A stretch of 64,000 nt of DNA from Thermodesulfatator atlanticus DSM 21156 (GTDB taxonomy: Bacteria > Desulfobacterota > Thermodesulfobacteria > Thermodesulfobacteriales > Thermodesulfatatoraceae). Shown here piece after piece: positions 1-8,733 of this stretch. Every line of letters starts with the position of its first letter. Within the stretch, counting starts at the first letter, position 1. Location of the stretch: positions 1 through 64,000 of the forward strand of contig NZ_ATXH01000002.1 of assembly GCF_000421585.1 (NCBI RefSeq), written 5' to 3'. The position numbers and the translations under genes are program-made. The notes below the pieces were generated by a model. It was not told the origin of the DNA, did not search any database, and saw only the letters and a list, made by a program, of their open reading frames with translations.

Positions 1-39
1 GGATCCGTTCCTATTTTTCGTTCCGAAAAATGGGAACGG
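1..39 (+). repeat. Hairpin repeat core, copy A (cut by window edge)
   Basis: This is the core palindrome of the repeat family described under 11229-11359. It starts with GGATCCGTTCC, has a short TTC loop and closes with GGGAACGG. The left flank lies outside the window, and the sequence after position 39 does not match the usual right arm, so this copy is partial or rearranged. Confidence 0.85.
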
Positions 40-81
40 TTGCTTGATCAGGGAGCTGGTATTGCGAGCGCCCTTTTTTCC

Positions 82-198
82 GTCATTGCGAGCGAAGCGA
101 AGCAATCTCATGAGATCACTTCGGCGTGCGATAGCACGCCTCGTGATGACGGTGTAGCTGGGATCGCGCGGGCGTACAAGTTGCCTCGTGATGGGCGA
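82..198. repeat. Dispersed REP-like palindromic repeat
   Basis: The stretch beginning GTCATTGCGAGCGAAGCGAA and ending near CCTCGTGATGGGCG is an imperfect palindrome. It recurs in inverted, shuffled form at 56405-56524, where blocks such as CTCATGAGATTGCTTCG and GGCGACTTGTACGCC are found. Similar GTCATTGCGAG palindromes are known from many bacterial genomes. It does not look protein-coding; the short open frame across it is a by-product. Confidence 0.75.
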
Positions 199-222
199 AG
201 GGCTGAAGGAGCTCCCATTTTT

Positions 223-430
223 GTCATTCTGAGGGAACTTCTTTTTTGTCATTCTGAGGGAACTTCTTTTTTGTCATTCTGAGGGAACTTCTTTTTTGTC
301 ATTCTGAGGGAGCGATTTTCTTTTGTCATTCTGAGGGAGCGCGAGCGACCGAAGAATCCACAGGTCGATTAATGGATCCTTCGCCTGGCCCTTCGCTTCG
401 CTCAGGGCTTCGGCTCAGGATGACAGAAAG
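223..430. repeat. 25-bp tandem repeats plus inverted partner
   Basis: Units starting GTCATTCTGAGGGAACTTCT begin at 223, 248, 273 and 298, exactly 25 bp apart, with a diverged unit at 325. The block continues as a palindromic element whose partner, CTCAGGATGACAG, lies near 414-426, so the last unit and this tail can form a long hairpin. It lies just beyond the 3' end of the btuF-like gene. No gene is seen in 1-443. Confidence 0.85.
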
Positions 431-443
431 AGGAAAGGAAGCT

Positions 444-1235
444 TCATTTTTTCATATGTTCGTAAAAAACCTTGTTAAGTTCTAACACCGCGTCAAAGGC
501 GTTAAGCCCTGGACGGGCAAATTCTTTTTCGTCAACTTTTACCACTACGCTTTTTAAGGCCCTGAAATAAGGCCTTTCTTTGGGCGGTGTGGGTCTGCGG
601 TTCATCGGGCCTACCTGGTAGATATAAAAATCAGGGGCAAGGCTTAGGACCTTTTCTGGAGAGATCTGCACGTGTTTTTTGGGGACTTTGACGAGGTTTC
701 GCCCACCAGCATGCCAAATGATATCGGAAACAATGCTCTTTTCACCGGCTACTTTCAGCGGCACACTCATGACCTCATAAACCACCCCTGGCCGACGAGG
801 AAGGGGCCTTACCTGGCGGAGTTTTTCGCTTAACTTGCCTGCCAGGGCCTTAGCCTCTTTTTCGCGGCCAAGGAGATGCCCAAGTCTTTCAATAGAGGCC
901 AGAATTTCTTCCAGGCTTCGTGGATCATAGCGAAACACCCTGGCCTTAAACCTTCTTGCGGCCTCGTAAGGGAAAGCCCGCTTTGAGCCGCAAATAATGA
1001 AATCAGGCTTAAGGGCCTTTATGAGCTCAAGGTTAGGCCGCAGGTGTGAGCCAACTCGTATGGCCTGTGGGAATTCGTGGTCCGTGCGCGTAACCCCTAC
1101 CACGTGCGCCTCAGGCACTCCTAAAGCCTTAACAATCGGGCTTGCCGCCGCATAAAGAATCACAATCCTTTCCACACAAAAGGCCTCTGTCGGTAATAAA
1201 GCCAATAAAATCAAGGCAAACAGGGCTTTTTTCAT
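444..1235 (-). CDS. btuF: Cobalamin/iron-complex ABC transporter substrate-binding protein (BtuF-like)
   Basis: This is an exported binding protein of the TroA/BtuF superfamily, about 263 residues. The chosen ATG at 1235 opens a typical signal peptide (MKKALFALILLALLP) and has a GGAGG ribosome site just upstream; longer in-frame starts would put extra residues before the signal. Family features include the segment around VVGVTRTDHEFP and the 'LKPDFIICGS' region. The gene begins one base after the stop of the ATPase gene, so the three minus-strand genes form an operon. Corrinoid specificity is inferred from the cbi genes next door. A haem or siderophore substrate is the main alternative. Confidence 0.85.
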   Translation of the reverse strand: MKKALFALILLALLPTEAFCVERIVILYAAASPIVKALGVPEAHVVGVTRTDHEFPQAIRVGSHLRPNLELIKALKPDFIICGSKRAFPYEAARRFKARVFRYDPRSLEEILASIERLGHLLGREKEAKALAGKLSEKLRQVRPLPRRPGVVYEVMSVPLKVAGEKSIVSDIIWHAGGRNLVKVPKKHVQISPEKVLSLAPDFYIYQVGPMNRRPTPPKERPYFRALKSVVVKVDEKEFARPGLNAFDAVLELNKVFYEHMKK

Positions 1236-1236
1236 G

Positions 1237-1995
1237 TCAAACCTCCGTAGAGACCAGCACATTACCCTGTTTTTTGAAAAATTTGACCCTGACCTCTAAC
1301 ACCTGAGACAGAATTTTTTCGTCAATCTCGGCCACAGGCCCCTTAAAAGAAAGCCTCCCCTCCTTAAAGAGCAACAGGTAATCGGCGTATTTAAGGGCCA
1401 TGGCAAGGTCGTGGAGCACCATAAGGCAAAGGGCCTTTTCTTTCTGGAGATAAGCCCTTATCGAACGCAAGATGGCGTGCTGGTGTTTTAGATCCACCCC
1501 GTTTAGAGGCTCATCAAGCAGGAGCACCCTTGCGCCCCTTACCATGGCGCGCGCAAGAAGCGTGCGCTGTTTTTCTCCGCCAGAAAGCGAGGTAAAAAGC
1601 CTTTTTTTAAGGGGCAAAAGCTCAAATTCCCTTAGCCAGAAATCCACCAGGGCCTGGTCTTCCTGGCGGTATGAACCCTGTTTAAGCCTTGGGAAACGCC
1701 CGGTAAGCACCACGTAGCCAACCTCAAAGGGAAGCCCAAGACGGCTTTCCTGGGGAAGATAGGCAATGAGCCCGTAGCGCTCTTTCTCGTTAAGCTCACT
1801 AAAATCACGGCCGCAGAGAAAATAGGCACCTTTGTAGCTTCTTAGCCCGGCAAGGGCAGTAAGAAAGGTAGATTTGCCACTTCCATTTGGCCCCAAAATG
1901 GCGGTAAGGCTCCCGGCCCCAAGGCAAAGCTCAGGGACCTTCACCCTGAAGTCTCCGGCTGAGGTTTCAAAACTCTCAAGCTTAATCAAGCACAT
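1237..1995 (-). CDS. btuD: ABC transporter ATP-binding protein (BtuD/FecE family)
   Basis: The protein has Walker A GPNGSGKST, the ABC signature LSGGEKQR and Walker B LLLDEPL, in the order and spacing of FecE/BtuD importers. It should sit on the cytoplasmic face and power uptake by the adjoining permease and binding protein. The ATG at 1995 (MCLIKLESF) overlaps the permease stop by 14 bp, which argues for translational coupling. A longer frame running back to 2091 would overlap the permease by about 110 bp and adds an unrelated hydrophobic leader, so it was rejected. Length is about 252 residues, normal for the family. Confidence 0.9.
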   Translation of the reverse strand: MCLIKLESFETSAGDFRVKVPELCLGAGSLTAILGPNGSGKSTFLTALAGLRSYKGAYFLCGRDFSELNEKERYGLIAYLPQESRLGLPFEVGYVVLTGRFPRLKQGSYRQEDQALVDFWLREFELLPLKKRLFTSLSGGEKQRTLLARAMVRGARVLLLDEPLNGVDLKHQHAILRSIRAYLQKEKALCLMVLHDLAMALKYADYLLLFKEGRLSFKGPVAEIDEKILSQVLEVRVKFFKKQGNVLVSTEV

Positions 1996-2944
1996 AAAGC
2001 TCCCTTTTGCGCTTAAGAAGCAGGTAAAGAAAAAAAACACCCCCAAGGAGCGAGGTGAAAACGCCCACGGGTAGTTCTTCACCCCCAGCAAGCACCACCC
2101 GGGAAAGCAGGTCGGTATTTATCATGAAAACCGCTCCCAGAAGACAGGAAAAGACAAGGAGTTTTTTAGCCTGGTAAAGACCAAGGAGCCTTAAGACATG
2201 GGGTACGATAAGGCCTACAAAGCCGATAATGCCTGCAAAAGACACACTTACCGCGGTAAGGAGCGCCCCTAGGAACAAAAGCTCTTTGCGCAGGCGGTCT
2301 ATGTTAAGGCCGCTTGTGCGGGCGGTCTCGTCGTCAAAGGCCATGAGGTCAAGGGCAAGGCTTCTTGGCCAGATTAACAAAAGGCTCACCAGGACCACGC
2401 CCTCTAGGATGGCAACCTTTTCCCAGGAGGCGTTTTGAAAGCCACCCATAAGCCAAAACACGATAGAAGCCACGGCGTCTTCACTCAAAAACTTAAGAAA
2501 GCTAATGGCAGCCGAGGAAAAGGTGCTTACCACAATGCCGGCCAAGATCATGGATACGGGAAGAAGCCTTCCCCGAATAGAGGCCACCCGAAACACCACC
2601 AAAAGCCCGAGGAGGGCGGCCAAAAGGGCTGCTGGGAGCATAAGGGCGGCTGCCCCCACAAAAAGGGCAAGCACGGCCCCAAGAGCAGAAGAAGCCGCCG
2701 CCCCGGTGGTAAAGGCATCAGCCAGGGGGTTTTGCATGACGTACTGGAAAAAGAGCCCGGAGACCGAAAGTGACACCCCCACCAGGGCCGCCAGAAGCAC
2801 CCTCGGGACCCTTACCTCCCAGAAAATTTTCCTGGCCACCCCTTTAAGGGGCCAGGCAAGCTCAACTGCCCCAAAACGCAGACCAAGTGCCAGCGAAAGC
2901 AAAAGAAGCACCATGAGCAGGATAAAAAGTGAGCCTTCACGCAA
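1982..2944 (-). CDS. btuC: ABC transporter permease (FecCD/BtuC family)
   Basis: This is a multi-spanning inner-membrane permease of 320 residues. It carries the family hallmark around residues 45-80 (EVRVPRVLLAALVGVSLSVS followed by a QNPLADAF-type segment) and the late 'GFVGLIVPHVLRLLG' motif that contacts the ATPase. It is the first gene of the minus-strand importer operon and is divergent from the cbi operon across only about 40 bp, so both promoters must be squeezed into or overlap coding DNA. A corrinoid substrate is inferred from context. The family also carries haem and ferric siderophores. Confidence 0.9.
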   Translation of the reverse strand: MREGSLFILLMVLLLLSLALGLRFGAVELAWPLKGVARKIFWEVRVPRVLLAALVGVSLSVSGLFFQYVMQNPLADAFTTGAAASSALGAVLALFVGAAALMLPAALLAALLGLLVVFRVASIRGRLLPVSMILAGIVVSTFSSAAISFLKFLSEDAVASIVFWLMGGFQNASWEKVAILEGVVLVSLLLIWPRSLALDLMAFDDETARTSGLNIDRLRKELLFLGALLTAVSVSFAGIIGFVGLIVPHVLRLLGLYQAKKLLVFSCLLGAVFMINTDLLSRVVLAGGEELPVGVFTSLLGGVFFLYLLLKRKRELYVLD

Positions 2945-2984
2945 ATTCTTGCTCCTCTAAGAGGCTTCATTTAAACTTGTGCCC

Positions 2985-3860
2985 ATGCCCCAGGCCCTTT
3001 TCTGGATAACAAACGCCAGTATAAAGTCCCTTTTCTTGCCTTTAAAGGGGCCTATCCAGGTGATAACCCCGAAAGAACTCCCCAAAGCCCTTAAAAATAA
3101 CCCCTTTAGCAGCATCTATCTCTGGGTTGATGACCCTGAACTTGCTCAAAAAACAAAAGACCTGGCCGCCCAATTCCCGGAAAAAGAGATAACGTTCCTT
3201 GAGACGCAAGAGGAGGCCTTATCCCTTGGCCTTTCGTTACTTGCCGATGGCCTTGCGCCTGAAGACATAGAACGCTTAAGCTTTGAGATAATCGGAAACC
3301 TTATGCCCTCTGTCCCTAAAGACCTTTTACTTCTTCCGGTGCTAAAAAGGGTAATCCACGCCACAGGAGATCCTTCTTTTGGCCGCACCCTTTGTTTTTC
3401 AAGCAATGCCCTGAGTTTTGGCATGGAGGCCCTTAAGGCAGGCAAACACATCCTGGTGGACGTAGAGATGCTCAGTGCCGGGGTAAACAAGAAAAGGCTT
3501 TCTGCCCTTGGGGGCAAAGTGCTTTGCGGGCTCTCAGAGGTAAAAAGCCCTCTTCCCGGAAAAACCCGCACCGAGACCGCTATCGAGACCATGCTGGCAA
3601 AGCACCCGGACATTGGCATCGTGGCCGTGGGAAACGCCCCTACCGCACTTTTGGCCACCTTGCGTTTTTTGCGTAAAAACCCGCGCGAGCTCCTCATCGT
3701 TGGGCTTCCGGTAGGTTTTGTAAAGGCGGCTGAGGCCAAGCTACTTTTACGCCTGCATAAAGGGCCTTACATTACCAACTTTGGCCCCCGGGGAGGCACC
3801 CCGGCAGCGTGTGCTATTTTGAACGCCCTTATTGGTCTTGCCCATGAAAAAGAGGCTTAG
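2985..3860 (+). CDS. cbiC: Cobalt-precorrin-8 methylmutase with N-terminal extension
   Basis: The C-terminal 200 residues are CbiC: PEDIERLSFEII opens the domain at about residue 90, the catalytic His lies in VIHATGDP, and the GNAPTALL and GLPVGFVKAAEAK signatures follow. The enzyme moves a methyl group from C11 to C12 to give cobyrinate. The first 90 or so residues are not part of normal CbiC (about 210 residues) and look like a small alpha/beta domain I cannot name. The ATG at 2985 is used here; a GTG at 2979 is possible and the ribosome site is weak. It overlaps cbiD by 17 bp and heads the cbi operon. Confidence 0.93.
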   Translation: MPQALFWITNASIKSLFLPLKGPIQVITPKELPKALKNNPFSSIYLWVDDPELAQKTKDLAAQFPEKEITFLETQEEALSLGLSLLADGLAPEDIERLSFEIIGNLMPSVPKDLLLLPVLKRVIHATGDPSFGRTLCFSSNALSFGMEALKAGKHILVDVEMLSAGVNKKRLSALGGKVLCGLSEVKSPLPGKTRTETAIETMLAKHPDIGIVAVGNAPTALLATLRFLRKNPRELLIVGLPVGFVKAAEAKLLLRLHKGPYITNFGPRGGTPAACAILNALIGLAHEKEA

Positions 3861-4932
3861 GACCGGCTACACCACCGGGGCTTGTGCCGCTGCGGCCACC
3901 AAGGCCGCCCTGCTTTACCTGCTTTCTGGCAAAAGGCCCACAAAAGTCGAGCTAACGCTTCCCACGGGGACCAAAATCCCCATCCCGGTGGCAGAGGTCT
4001 TTAAAAACAGCAAAGGGGTGCAGGCCACGGTGATAAAAGACGCTGGAGACGACCCAGACGTGACAAACGGCGCCGAAATAGTGGCCAGGGTGCGCCTTCT
4101 CACGGAGCAAAAAATCCTGATCCGCGGGGGAAAGGGCGTAGGCGTGGTGACCAAACCCGGGCTTCCCGTGCCCCCTGGCGAGCCTGCCATAAACCCTACC
4201 CCGCGCCAAATGATCGAACAGGCCGCCCGGGAGGTCTTAGAAAACGGCCAGGGCGCGGAGATCACCATAATCGTCCCAGAAGGCGAAAAGCTTGCCCAAA
4301 AGACCCTTAACCCCCGGCTTGGTATCGTGGGAGGTATTTCCATCCTTGGCACCACGGGCCTTGTTAAGCCTGTTTCCGCTGAGGCCTGGCTGGCCACCAT
4401 TGAGACAAGCCTGAGTGTGGCCAGGGCCCTTGGTCTTGAACAGGTAGTACTTTCCTTTGGGCGCGCCTCAGAGCTCTCTCACATGAAACACTTTGGCTTT
4501 CCCGAGGAGGCTTACGTGCCCATGGGAGACTACGTGGAGTTTTCCGTAAAGGCCGCCTTCCGTTACGGCTTCAAAAAAATCGACCTCTGCGGCCAGTGGG
4601 CCAAGCTTTTAAAATGCGCGCTTGTGGCGGAAAACCCACCTGCTGTGCCAGAAGACTACGGCTTTACCACCCACGTGCGCCACGGCATGGTACGCCCTGA
4701 TGAGGCCCAAAGGGCCTTTGCCAGATGGGGCATAAAGCTCCCTGAGCTTCCCCCGCTAAATACCGCCCGCGAGCTCCTGTTATTTATCCAAAAAATGCCT
4801 GAAAACTTGCAAAAAGAGGTCTTTTCCGCGGTATTAAAAAGGGTTAAAAAGCTCGCCCAGGCCTTTGCCCCAGAGGTAGAAACCAGGGTTGTCCTTATAT
4901 CCTACCAGCGGGAGGTGCTCTTTGTGCTTTAA
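3844..4932 (+). CDS. cbiD: Cobalt-precorrin-5B C1-methyltransferase
   Basis: CbiD methylates C1 of cobalt-precorrin-5B in the anaerobic B12 pathway, using S-adenosylmethionine. The start MKKRLRTGYTTGAC carries the hallmark TGYTTGACAAAATKA motif. Internal family motifs include DAGDDPDVTNGAE and the GGISILGTTGLV segment. Length is 362 residues, normal for CbiD. The ATG at 3844 lies inside the end of cbiC and the stop at 4932 overlaps the next start. Presence of cbiD marks the oxygen-independent, cobalt-early branch. Confidence 0.95.
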   Translation: MKKRLRTGYTTGACAAAATKAALLYLLSGKRPTKVELTLPTGTKIPIPVAEVFKNSKGVQATVIKDAGDDPDVTNGAEIVARVRLLTEQKILIRGGKGVGVVTKPGLPVPPGEPAINPTPRQMIEQAAREVLENGQGAEITIIVPEGEKLAQKTLNPRLGIVGGISILGTTGLVKPVSAEAWLATIETSLSVARALGLEQVVLSFGRASELSHMKHFGFPEEAYVPMGDYVEFSVKAAFRYGFKKIDLCGQWAKLLKCALVAENPPAVPEDYGFTTHVRHGMVRPDEAQRAFARWGIKLPELPPLNTARELLLFIQKMPENLQKEVFSAVLKRVKKLAQAFAPEVETRVVLISYQREVLFVL

Positions 4933-6139
4933 AATTTCCCTCATCGGTGTTTCAGGAGAAGGCCTTAGCGCCCAATCACAAGCCCTCCTTGAGAAAGCAG
5001 AAAAAATCATCTGCGCAAAGGGCCTTTTGTCTCGCTTTAAATTACCTGACATGAAAAAGGTCTTAACCTACCAGAAGCTCGAAGAGGCCCTTTTTCTGCT
5101 CAAAGAAGCCCAGAAAGAAGGCTATCCCGTGGCCTTTCTGGCAAGCGGTGATCCGCTTTTTTTCGGCATTGGGCGTCTGCTGCTCAAGCACTTTGGTCCA
5201 GAGGTGATTGAGATTTTTCCGGCGCTTAGTTCAGTCCAGCTTGCCGCCTCTCGATTCAAAATCCCCTGGGATGACTTCTTTTTTGTGAGCCTCCACGGCG
5301 CATCCCGCAAGAAACGAAGCTTTTTGCTGGAAGAAATCCCGGGGCTGCTTCGTGTTTACGGAAAAGTAGGAGTCTTTACCGACCCTGTGAACACCCCTTC
5401 CCGTCTTGCCGCCTACTTAAAAGACCGGGTTCTTAAAGAAGACTTAACGGTCTTTGTGGCTGAACGCCTGGGCTTTCCCGAAGAAAAGCTCTATCAAGGC
5501 ACAGCAGCAGAATTTGCCGCAAAGGAATTTGCCCACCCAAACCTGGTCTTTTTGGTCTATTCCCGCCCAAAAGAGGCCTTTTTTGGGCTTTCAGACCGGG
5601 AAATTGCCCACCCTGAAGGCCTTCTGACCAAAGAAGAAGTGCGGGCCGTGGTGGTGCACAAGCTAAGGCTCCCTGAGCAAGGAGTTTTCTGGGATGTGGG
5701 CGCAGGGGCCGGGGGGATATCCTGTGAAGTGGCAGCGCTTAAGCCGCTTCTCAGGGTCTTTTCTGTGGAAAAAGAAAAGGCCCGTTTCGAACTCCTTTGC
5801 CAAAACAGAAAACACCTTGGGCTCCTTAACCTTGAGCCTGTTAAAGGCTTTGCCCCGCAAGTGCTTTTTGATCTTCCCTCGCCTGAACGGGTTTTTATTG
5901 GCGGCTCAGGGGGCAAGCTTTTGGAAATACTTGAACTTTGCTGCCAGAGGACCCGAGGCCGTATTGTGGCCACCTTCACCCTTCTTGAAAATTTTTCCCT
6001 GGCCCTTGACTTTTTTAAGTCCAGAGGCATGCTCAAAGAAGTCATCGAGCTTCAGGTAAGCCGCAGCAAGGCCCTTTCTGCCGGCCAATTTTTAAAGGCT
6101 CTTAATCCGGTGTTTGTCGTGGTGGCTGAGCCCTGCTAA
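4922..6139 (+). CDS. cbiET: Fused CbiE-CbiT cobalt-precorrin-6B/7 methyltransferase and decarboxylase
   Basis: Residues 1-200 are a CbiE tetrapyrrole methylase (ISLIGVSGEGLS at the start, ASGDPLFFGIGRLL in the middle). Residues 210-405 are CbiT, a class I methyltransferase with the SAM loop WDVGAGAGGISCEVA and the VFIGGSGGKL motif. Together they methylate C5 and C15 and remove the C12 acetate carboxyl, as CobL does. A TTG at 4922, five bases after GGGAGGTG, is the preferred start; an upstream TTG at 4889 lacks such a site. It overlaps cbiD by 11 bp. Confidence 0.92.
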   Translation: MCFKISLIGVSGEGLSAQSQALLEKAEKIICAKGLLSRFKLPDMKKVLTYQKLEEALFLLKEAQKEGYPVAFLASGDPLFFGIGRLLLKHFGPEVIEIFPALSSVQLAASRFKIPWDDFFFVSLHGASRKKRSFLLEEIPGLLRVYGKVGVFTDPVNTPSRLAAYLKDRVLKEDLTVFVAERLGFPEEKLYQGTAAEFAAKEFAHPNLVFLVYSRPKEAFFGLSDREIAHPEGLLTKEEVRAVVVHKLRLPEQGVFWDVGAGAGGISCEVAALKPLLRVFSVEKEKARFELLCQNRKHLGLLNLEPVKGFAPQVLFDLPSPERVFIGGSGGKLLEILELCCQRTRGRIVATFTLLENFSLALDFFKSRGMLKEVIELQVSRSKALSAGQFLKALNPVFVVVAEPC

Positions 6140-6149
6140 AATGGCCGCC

Positions 6150-6887
6150 ATGGCCAAGGTGTTTTTCATAGGTGCAGGCCCAGGGGGCGACCCGGAGCTC
6201 CTTACCGTAAAAGCGGCCCGGATAATCAAAAAGGCACCCCTTGTCATTTACGCCGGAAGCCTTCTTCACGAACGCCTGCTCTCGGGCCTTGAGGCCGAGG
6301 TCATAAATTCACACGGCCTAAGCCTTGAAGAGCTGCTTGACATCATGTCGCAGGCCGTGGCGAAGGGAAAAAACGTCGCCAGGCTCCACAGCGGGGACAC
6401 CGCCTTTTACAGCGCCCTTAACGAAGAGGCAGCCGGGCTTCGGGAAAGGGGCATCCCTTACGAAGTGATCCCCGGCGTGAGCTCAGCCTCCCTTGGGGCC
6501 GCACGCCTCGGCCTTGAGCTTACCATGCCCGAGGTGTCCCAGACCGTGGTCTTTACCCGCCTTGGGGGCAAGACCCCAGGGCCAAGCCTTGAAGACCTGG
6601 CCTATTTCGCCCGAGAAGATACCACTCTTGTCATCTTTTTGAGTGTGGCCCGGGCACGCGAGATAGAAGCCGCCCTCCTTAAAAGGCTTCCCCCGGAGAC
6701 CCCGGTGGTGGTGGCGGAAAAACTGGGCTACCCGGAAGAGCGCCTTCTTAAGGGGAGCTTGGCAGAGCTTGGGACCCTGGTTGAAAAAGCAGGGATCAGG
6801 CAAACCGCCCTAATTTACGTGGGCAAGGCCCTTTTGGCAGCTGAAAAACCCCAAAAAACACGCTCTAAGCTTTATGGACCCAAATAA
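6150..6887 (+). CDS. cbiF: Cobalt-precorrin-4 C11-methyltransferase
   Basis: The N terminus AKVFFIGAGPGGDPELLTVKA is the diagnostic uroporphyrin-III C-methyltransferase fold entry, followed by YAGSLL, the 'RLHSGDTAFYSAL' substrate loop and 'YEVIPGVSSASLGAARLG'. It methylates C11 of cobalt-precorrin-4. Length is about 245 residues. ATG codons at 6141 and 6150 are both possible; the second starts right at the conserved region. The gene follows cbiET by a few bases and overlaps cbiGH by 14 bp. Confidence 0.93.
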   Translation: MAKVFFIGAGPGGDPELLTVKAARIIKKAPLVIYAGSLLHERLLSGLEAEVINSHGLSLEELLDIMSQAVAKGKNVARLHSGDTAFYSALNEEAAGLRERGIPYEVIPGVSSASLGAARLGLELTMPEVSQTVVFTRLGGKTPGPSLEDLAYFAREDTTLVIFLSVARAREIEAALLKRLPPETPVVVAEKLGYPEERLLKGSLAELGTLVEKAGIRQTALIYVGKALLAAEKPQKTRSKLYGPK

Positions 6888-8604
6888 ACCGCTAGCGCTT
6901 TTTTACCTGACCCCAAGAGGCCGCCTGGTGGCGGAAAAGCTTGCCAACTATTTTCCCGAGGCCCAGGTCAAAAAGTTTAACCCAAACGAGCTTGCCAGGG
7001 ACTGGGAAACGGCAGGCGCCCTGGTTTTCATTATGGCCTGTGGTATCGTGGTGCGTGCCATTGTCCCGCTTATAAAGAGCAAAAAAACCGACCCTGCTGT
7101 GCTGGTTATCGACGAGGAAGGCACTTCTGTGATAAGCCTTCTTTCCGGTCACCTTGGCGGGGCGAATGAACTTTGCCGGGAAGTAGCGGCCATCCTTGCG
7201 GCAAAGCCGGTCATCACCACGGCAAGCGATGTTTCCGGGCTCCCTGCCCTTGATCTGTGGGCCCGTGAAAACAGGCTTACCTTTGAGCCAGAGGCTTTGA
7301 TCCCCAAGGTCATGACTCGTTATATCCAGGAAAAGACCCTAAAAGTCTATCTCGATTTTCCGGTGCATTTGCCCAGGGGCTTTGAGGAGGTAAAAAACCC
7401 CGATGCCGCAGATCTCATCGTTTCCTATCGTCTTTTTCCTGAAAAAAAGGCCCTTTTTGCCCGACCAAAGGTGCTCTTTCTCGGCCTTGGCTTACACGAA
7501 GACGCCAGGGCCGAGGAGATAGAAGGCGCGGTAAACGAAGTATTTACACAAAATGGGCTTTCTTTTGCGTCTCTTGCCGCCGTGGCCACGGTGAGCAAAA
7601 AGGCTGCGGTAAAAGGGCTTAGCGAATTTGCCCAAAAATACGGGCTAAAGCTTATGGGGATCACCCCTGAGAGCCTGGCCAAGGAATGTGCACGCCTTGG
7701 CCTTGCTAATAGCTTTGCCGCAAATACCTCTCTTGGCACGCCAGCAGTGGCTGAGCCCGCGGCCATGTTTGCCGCAGGGGAAAAGGCAAGGCTCCTTATC
7801 CCCAAGACCAAGGTCGCTGGCCTTACTCTGGCAGTGGCGGCAAAAGAGACACCCTTTTGGGGAAAACTTTCTATCGTGGGCACCGGGCCTGGAAGCCTTT
7901 CCGAGATGACCCCTCTTGCCCGTAAGGCCATAAGAGAAGCCGCCTACGTGGTGGGTTACAAGTGTTATCTTGAACTGATTGCTCCCCTTCTTTCCGGTAA
8001 AGAGACTTTTACCTCTGGGATGACCAAAGAAGTTGAACGGGCGCAAAAGGCCATAGAGCTTGCCCGTAAGGGGGCAAAGGTGGCCCTTGTTTGCGGGGGA
8101 GACCCGGGTATTTACGCGCTTGCCGGCCTTGTGTTTGAGCTTCTGGCCGAAGACGGAGCACCGCCAGACTTTGAAGTTCAAGTAATTGCCGGGGTTTCGG
8201 CCTTAAACGCCGGGGCCGCCCGCCTTGGAGCGCCTCTTACCCACGACTTTGCCGTGATAAGCCTCTCTGACCGCTTAACCTCCTGGGAGACCATTGCAAA
8301 GCGCCTGCGCGCCGCAGCTGAGGCCGACTTCGTCCTGGTGCTTTATAACCCCATGAGTCGCACCAGGAAAGAACCTCTTAAAAAGGCCCACCGGCTGCTT
8401 CTTAATATTTTGCCAGGAAAGACCCCTGTGGGTCTGGCCCGGGCCATAAGCCGCGAGGGAGAGACCATCTTGCTTACCACTCTTGAAAAACTCCTTGACC
8501 ACGAAATAGACATGCAGACCACGATTTTTATCGGAAACTCAGAGAGCTTTTGCTTTGGCCCCTGGCTCATCACCCCAAGGGGCTACAAAGGCAAGCGCTT
8601 CTAG
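6874..8604 (+). CDS. cbiGH: Fused CbiG-CbiH: cobalt-precorrin-5A hydrolase and precorrin-3B C17-methyltransferase
   Basis: Residues 1-325 are CbiG, with the 'FIMACGIVVRAIVPLI' and 'SGHLGGANEL' signatures of the N-terminal domain and a C-terminal CbiG domain around LFLGLGLHEDA. Residues 330-576 are CbiH, a tetrapyrrole methylase (LSIVGTGPGSL, VVGYKCYLELI, VCGGDPGIYALA, VIAGVSALNAGAARLG). The enzyme opens the delta-lactone and contracts the ring. CbiG-CbiH fusions are known in several lineages. It is the last gene of the operon and is followed by a hairpin repeat copy rather than an obvious terminator. cbiL, cbiJ, cbiA and a cobalt chelatase are not in this window. Confidence 0.93.
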   Translation: MDPNKPLALFYLTPRGRLVAEKLANYFPEAQVKKFNPNELARDWETAGALVFIMACGIVVRAIVPLIKSKKTDPAVLVIDEEGTSVISLLSGHLGGANELCREVAAILAAKPVITTASDVSGLPALDLWARENRLTFEPEALIPKVMTRYIQEKTLKVYLDFPVHLPRGFEEVKNPDAADLIVSYRLFPEKKALFARPKVLFLGLGLHEDARAEEIEGAVNEVFTQNGLSFASLAAVATVSKKAAVKGLSEFAQKYGLKLMGITPESLAKECARLGLANSFAANTSLGTPAVAEPAAMFAAGEKARLLIPKTKVAGLTLAVAAKETPFWGKLSIVGTGPGSLSEMTPLARKAIREAAYVVGYKCYLELIAPLLSGKETFTSGMTKEVERAQKAIELARKGAKVALVCGGDPGIYALAGLVFELLAEDGAPPDFEVQVIAGVSALNAGAARLGAPLTHDFAVISLSDRLTSWETIAKRLRAAAEADFVLVLYNPMSRTRKEPLKKAHRLLLNILPGKTPVGLARAISREGETILLTTLEKLLDHEIDMQTTIFIGNSESFCFGPWLITPRGYKGKRF

Positions 8605-8620
8605 CTCATAATATCTTTTT

Positions 8621-8733
8621 GAGACCTTTAAGGCCCGTTTGAGCAACCGTTCCTATTTTTCGTTCCGAAAAATGGGAACGGATCCCTTGCGCTTGTGCTG
8701 ACAACACTGATCCCGATGTTTTGCAAAGGTCTC
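8621..8733 (+). repeat. Hairpin MITE-like element, copy B (113-bp form)
   Basis: It runs from GAGACCTTT to GCAAAGGTCTC with the central hairpin between GGAACGG arms. The left arm lacks the roughly 18 bp found in copies C and G after GAGACCTTT, a deletion shared with the inverted copy F. The six bases CTTTTT occur on both outer sides, so a short target duplication is possible here, though it is not seen at other copies. Confidence 0.9.

Noticed and set aside
223-330. Regular 25-bp repeats as a CRISPR array
   Set aside because: Units are directly adjacent with no variable spacers and no cas genes nearby.
2229-2960. Long plus-strand frames opposite the BtuC gene
   Set aside because: They are antisense shadows with low-complexity basic composition; the minus-strand permease is clearly the real gene.
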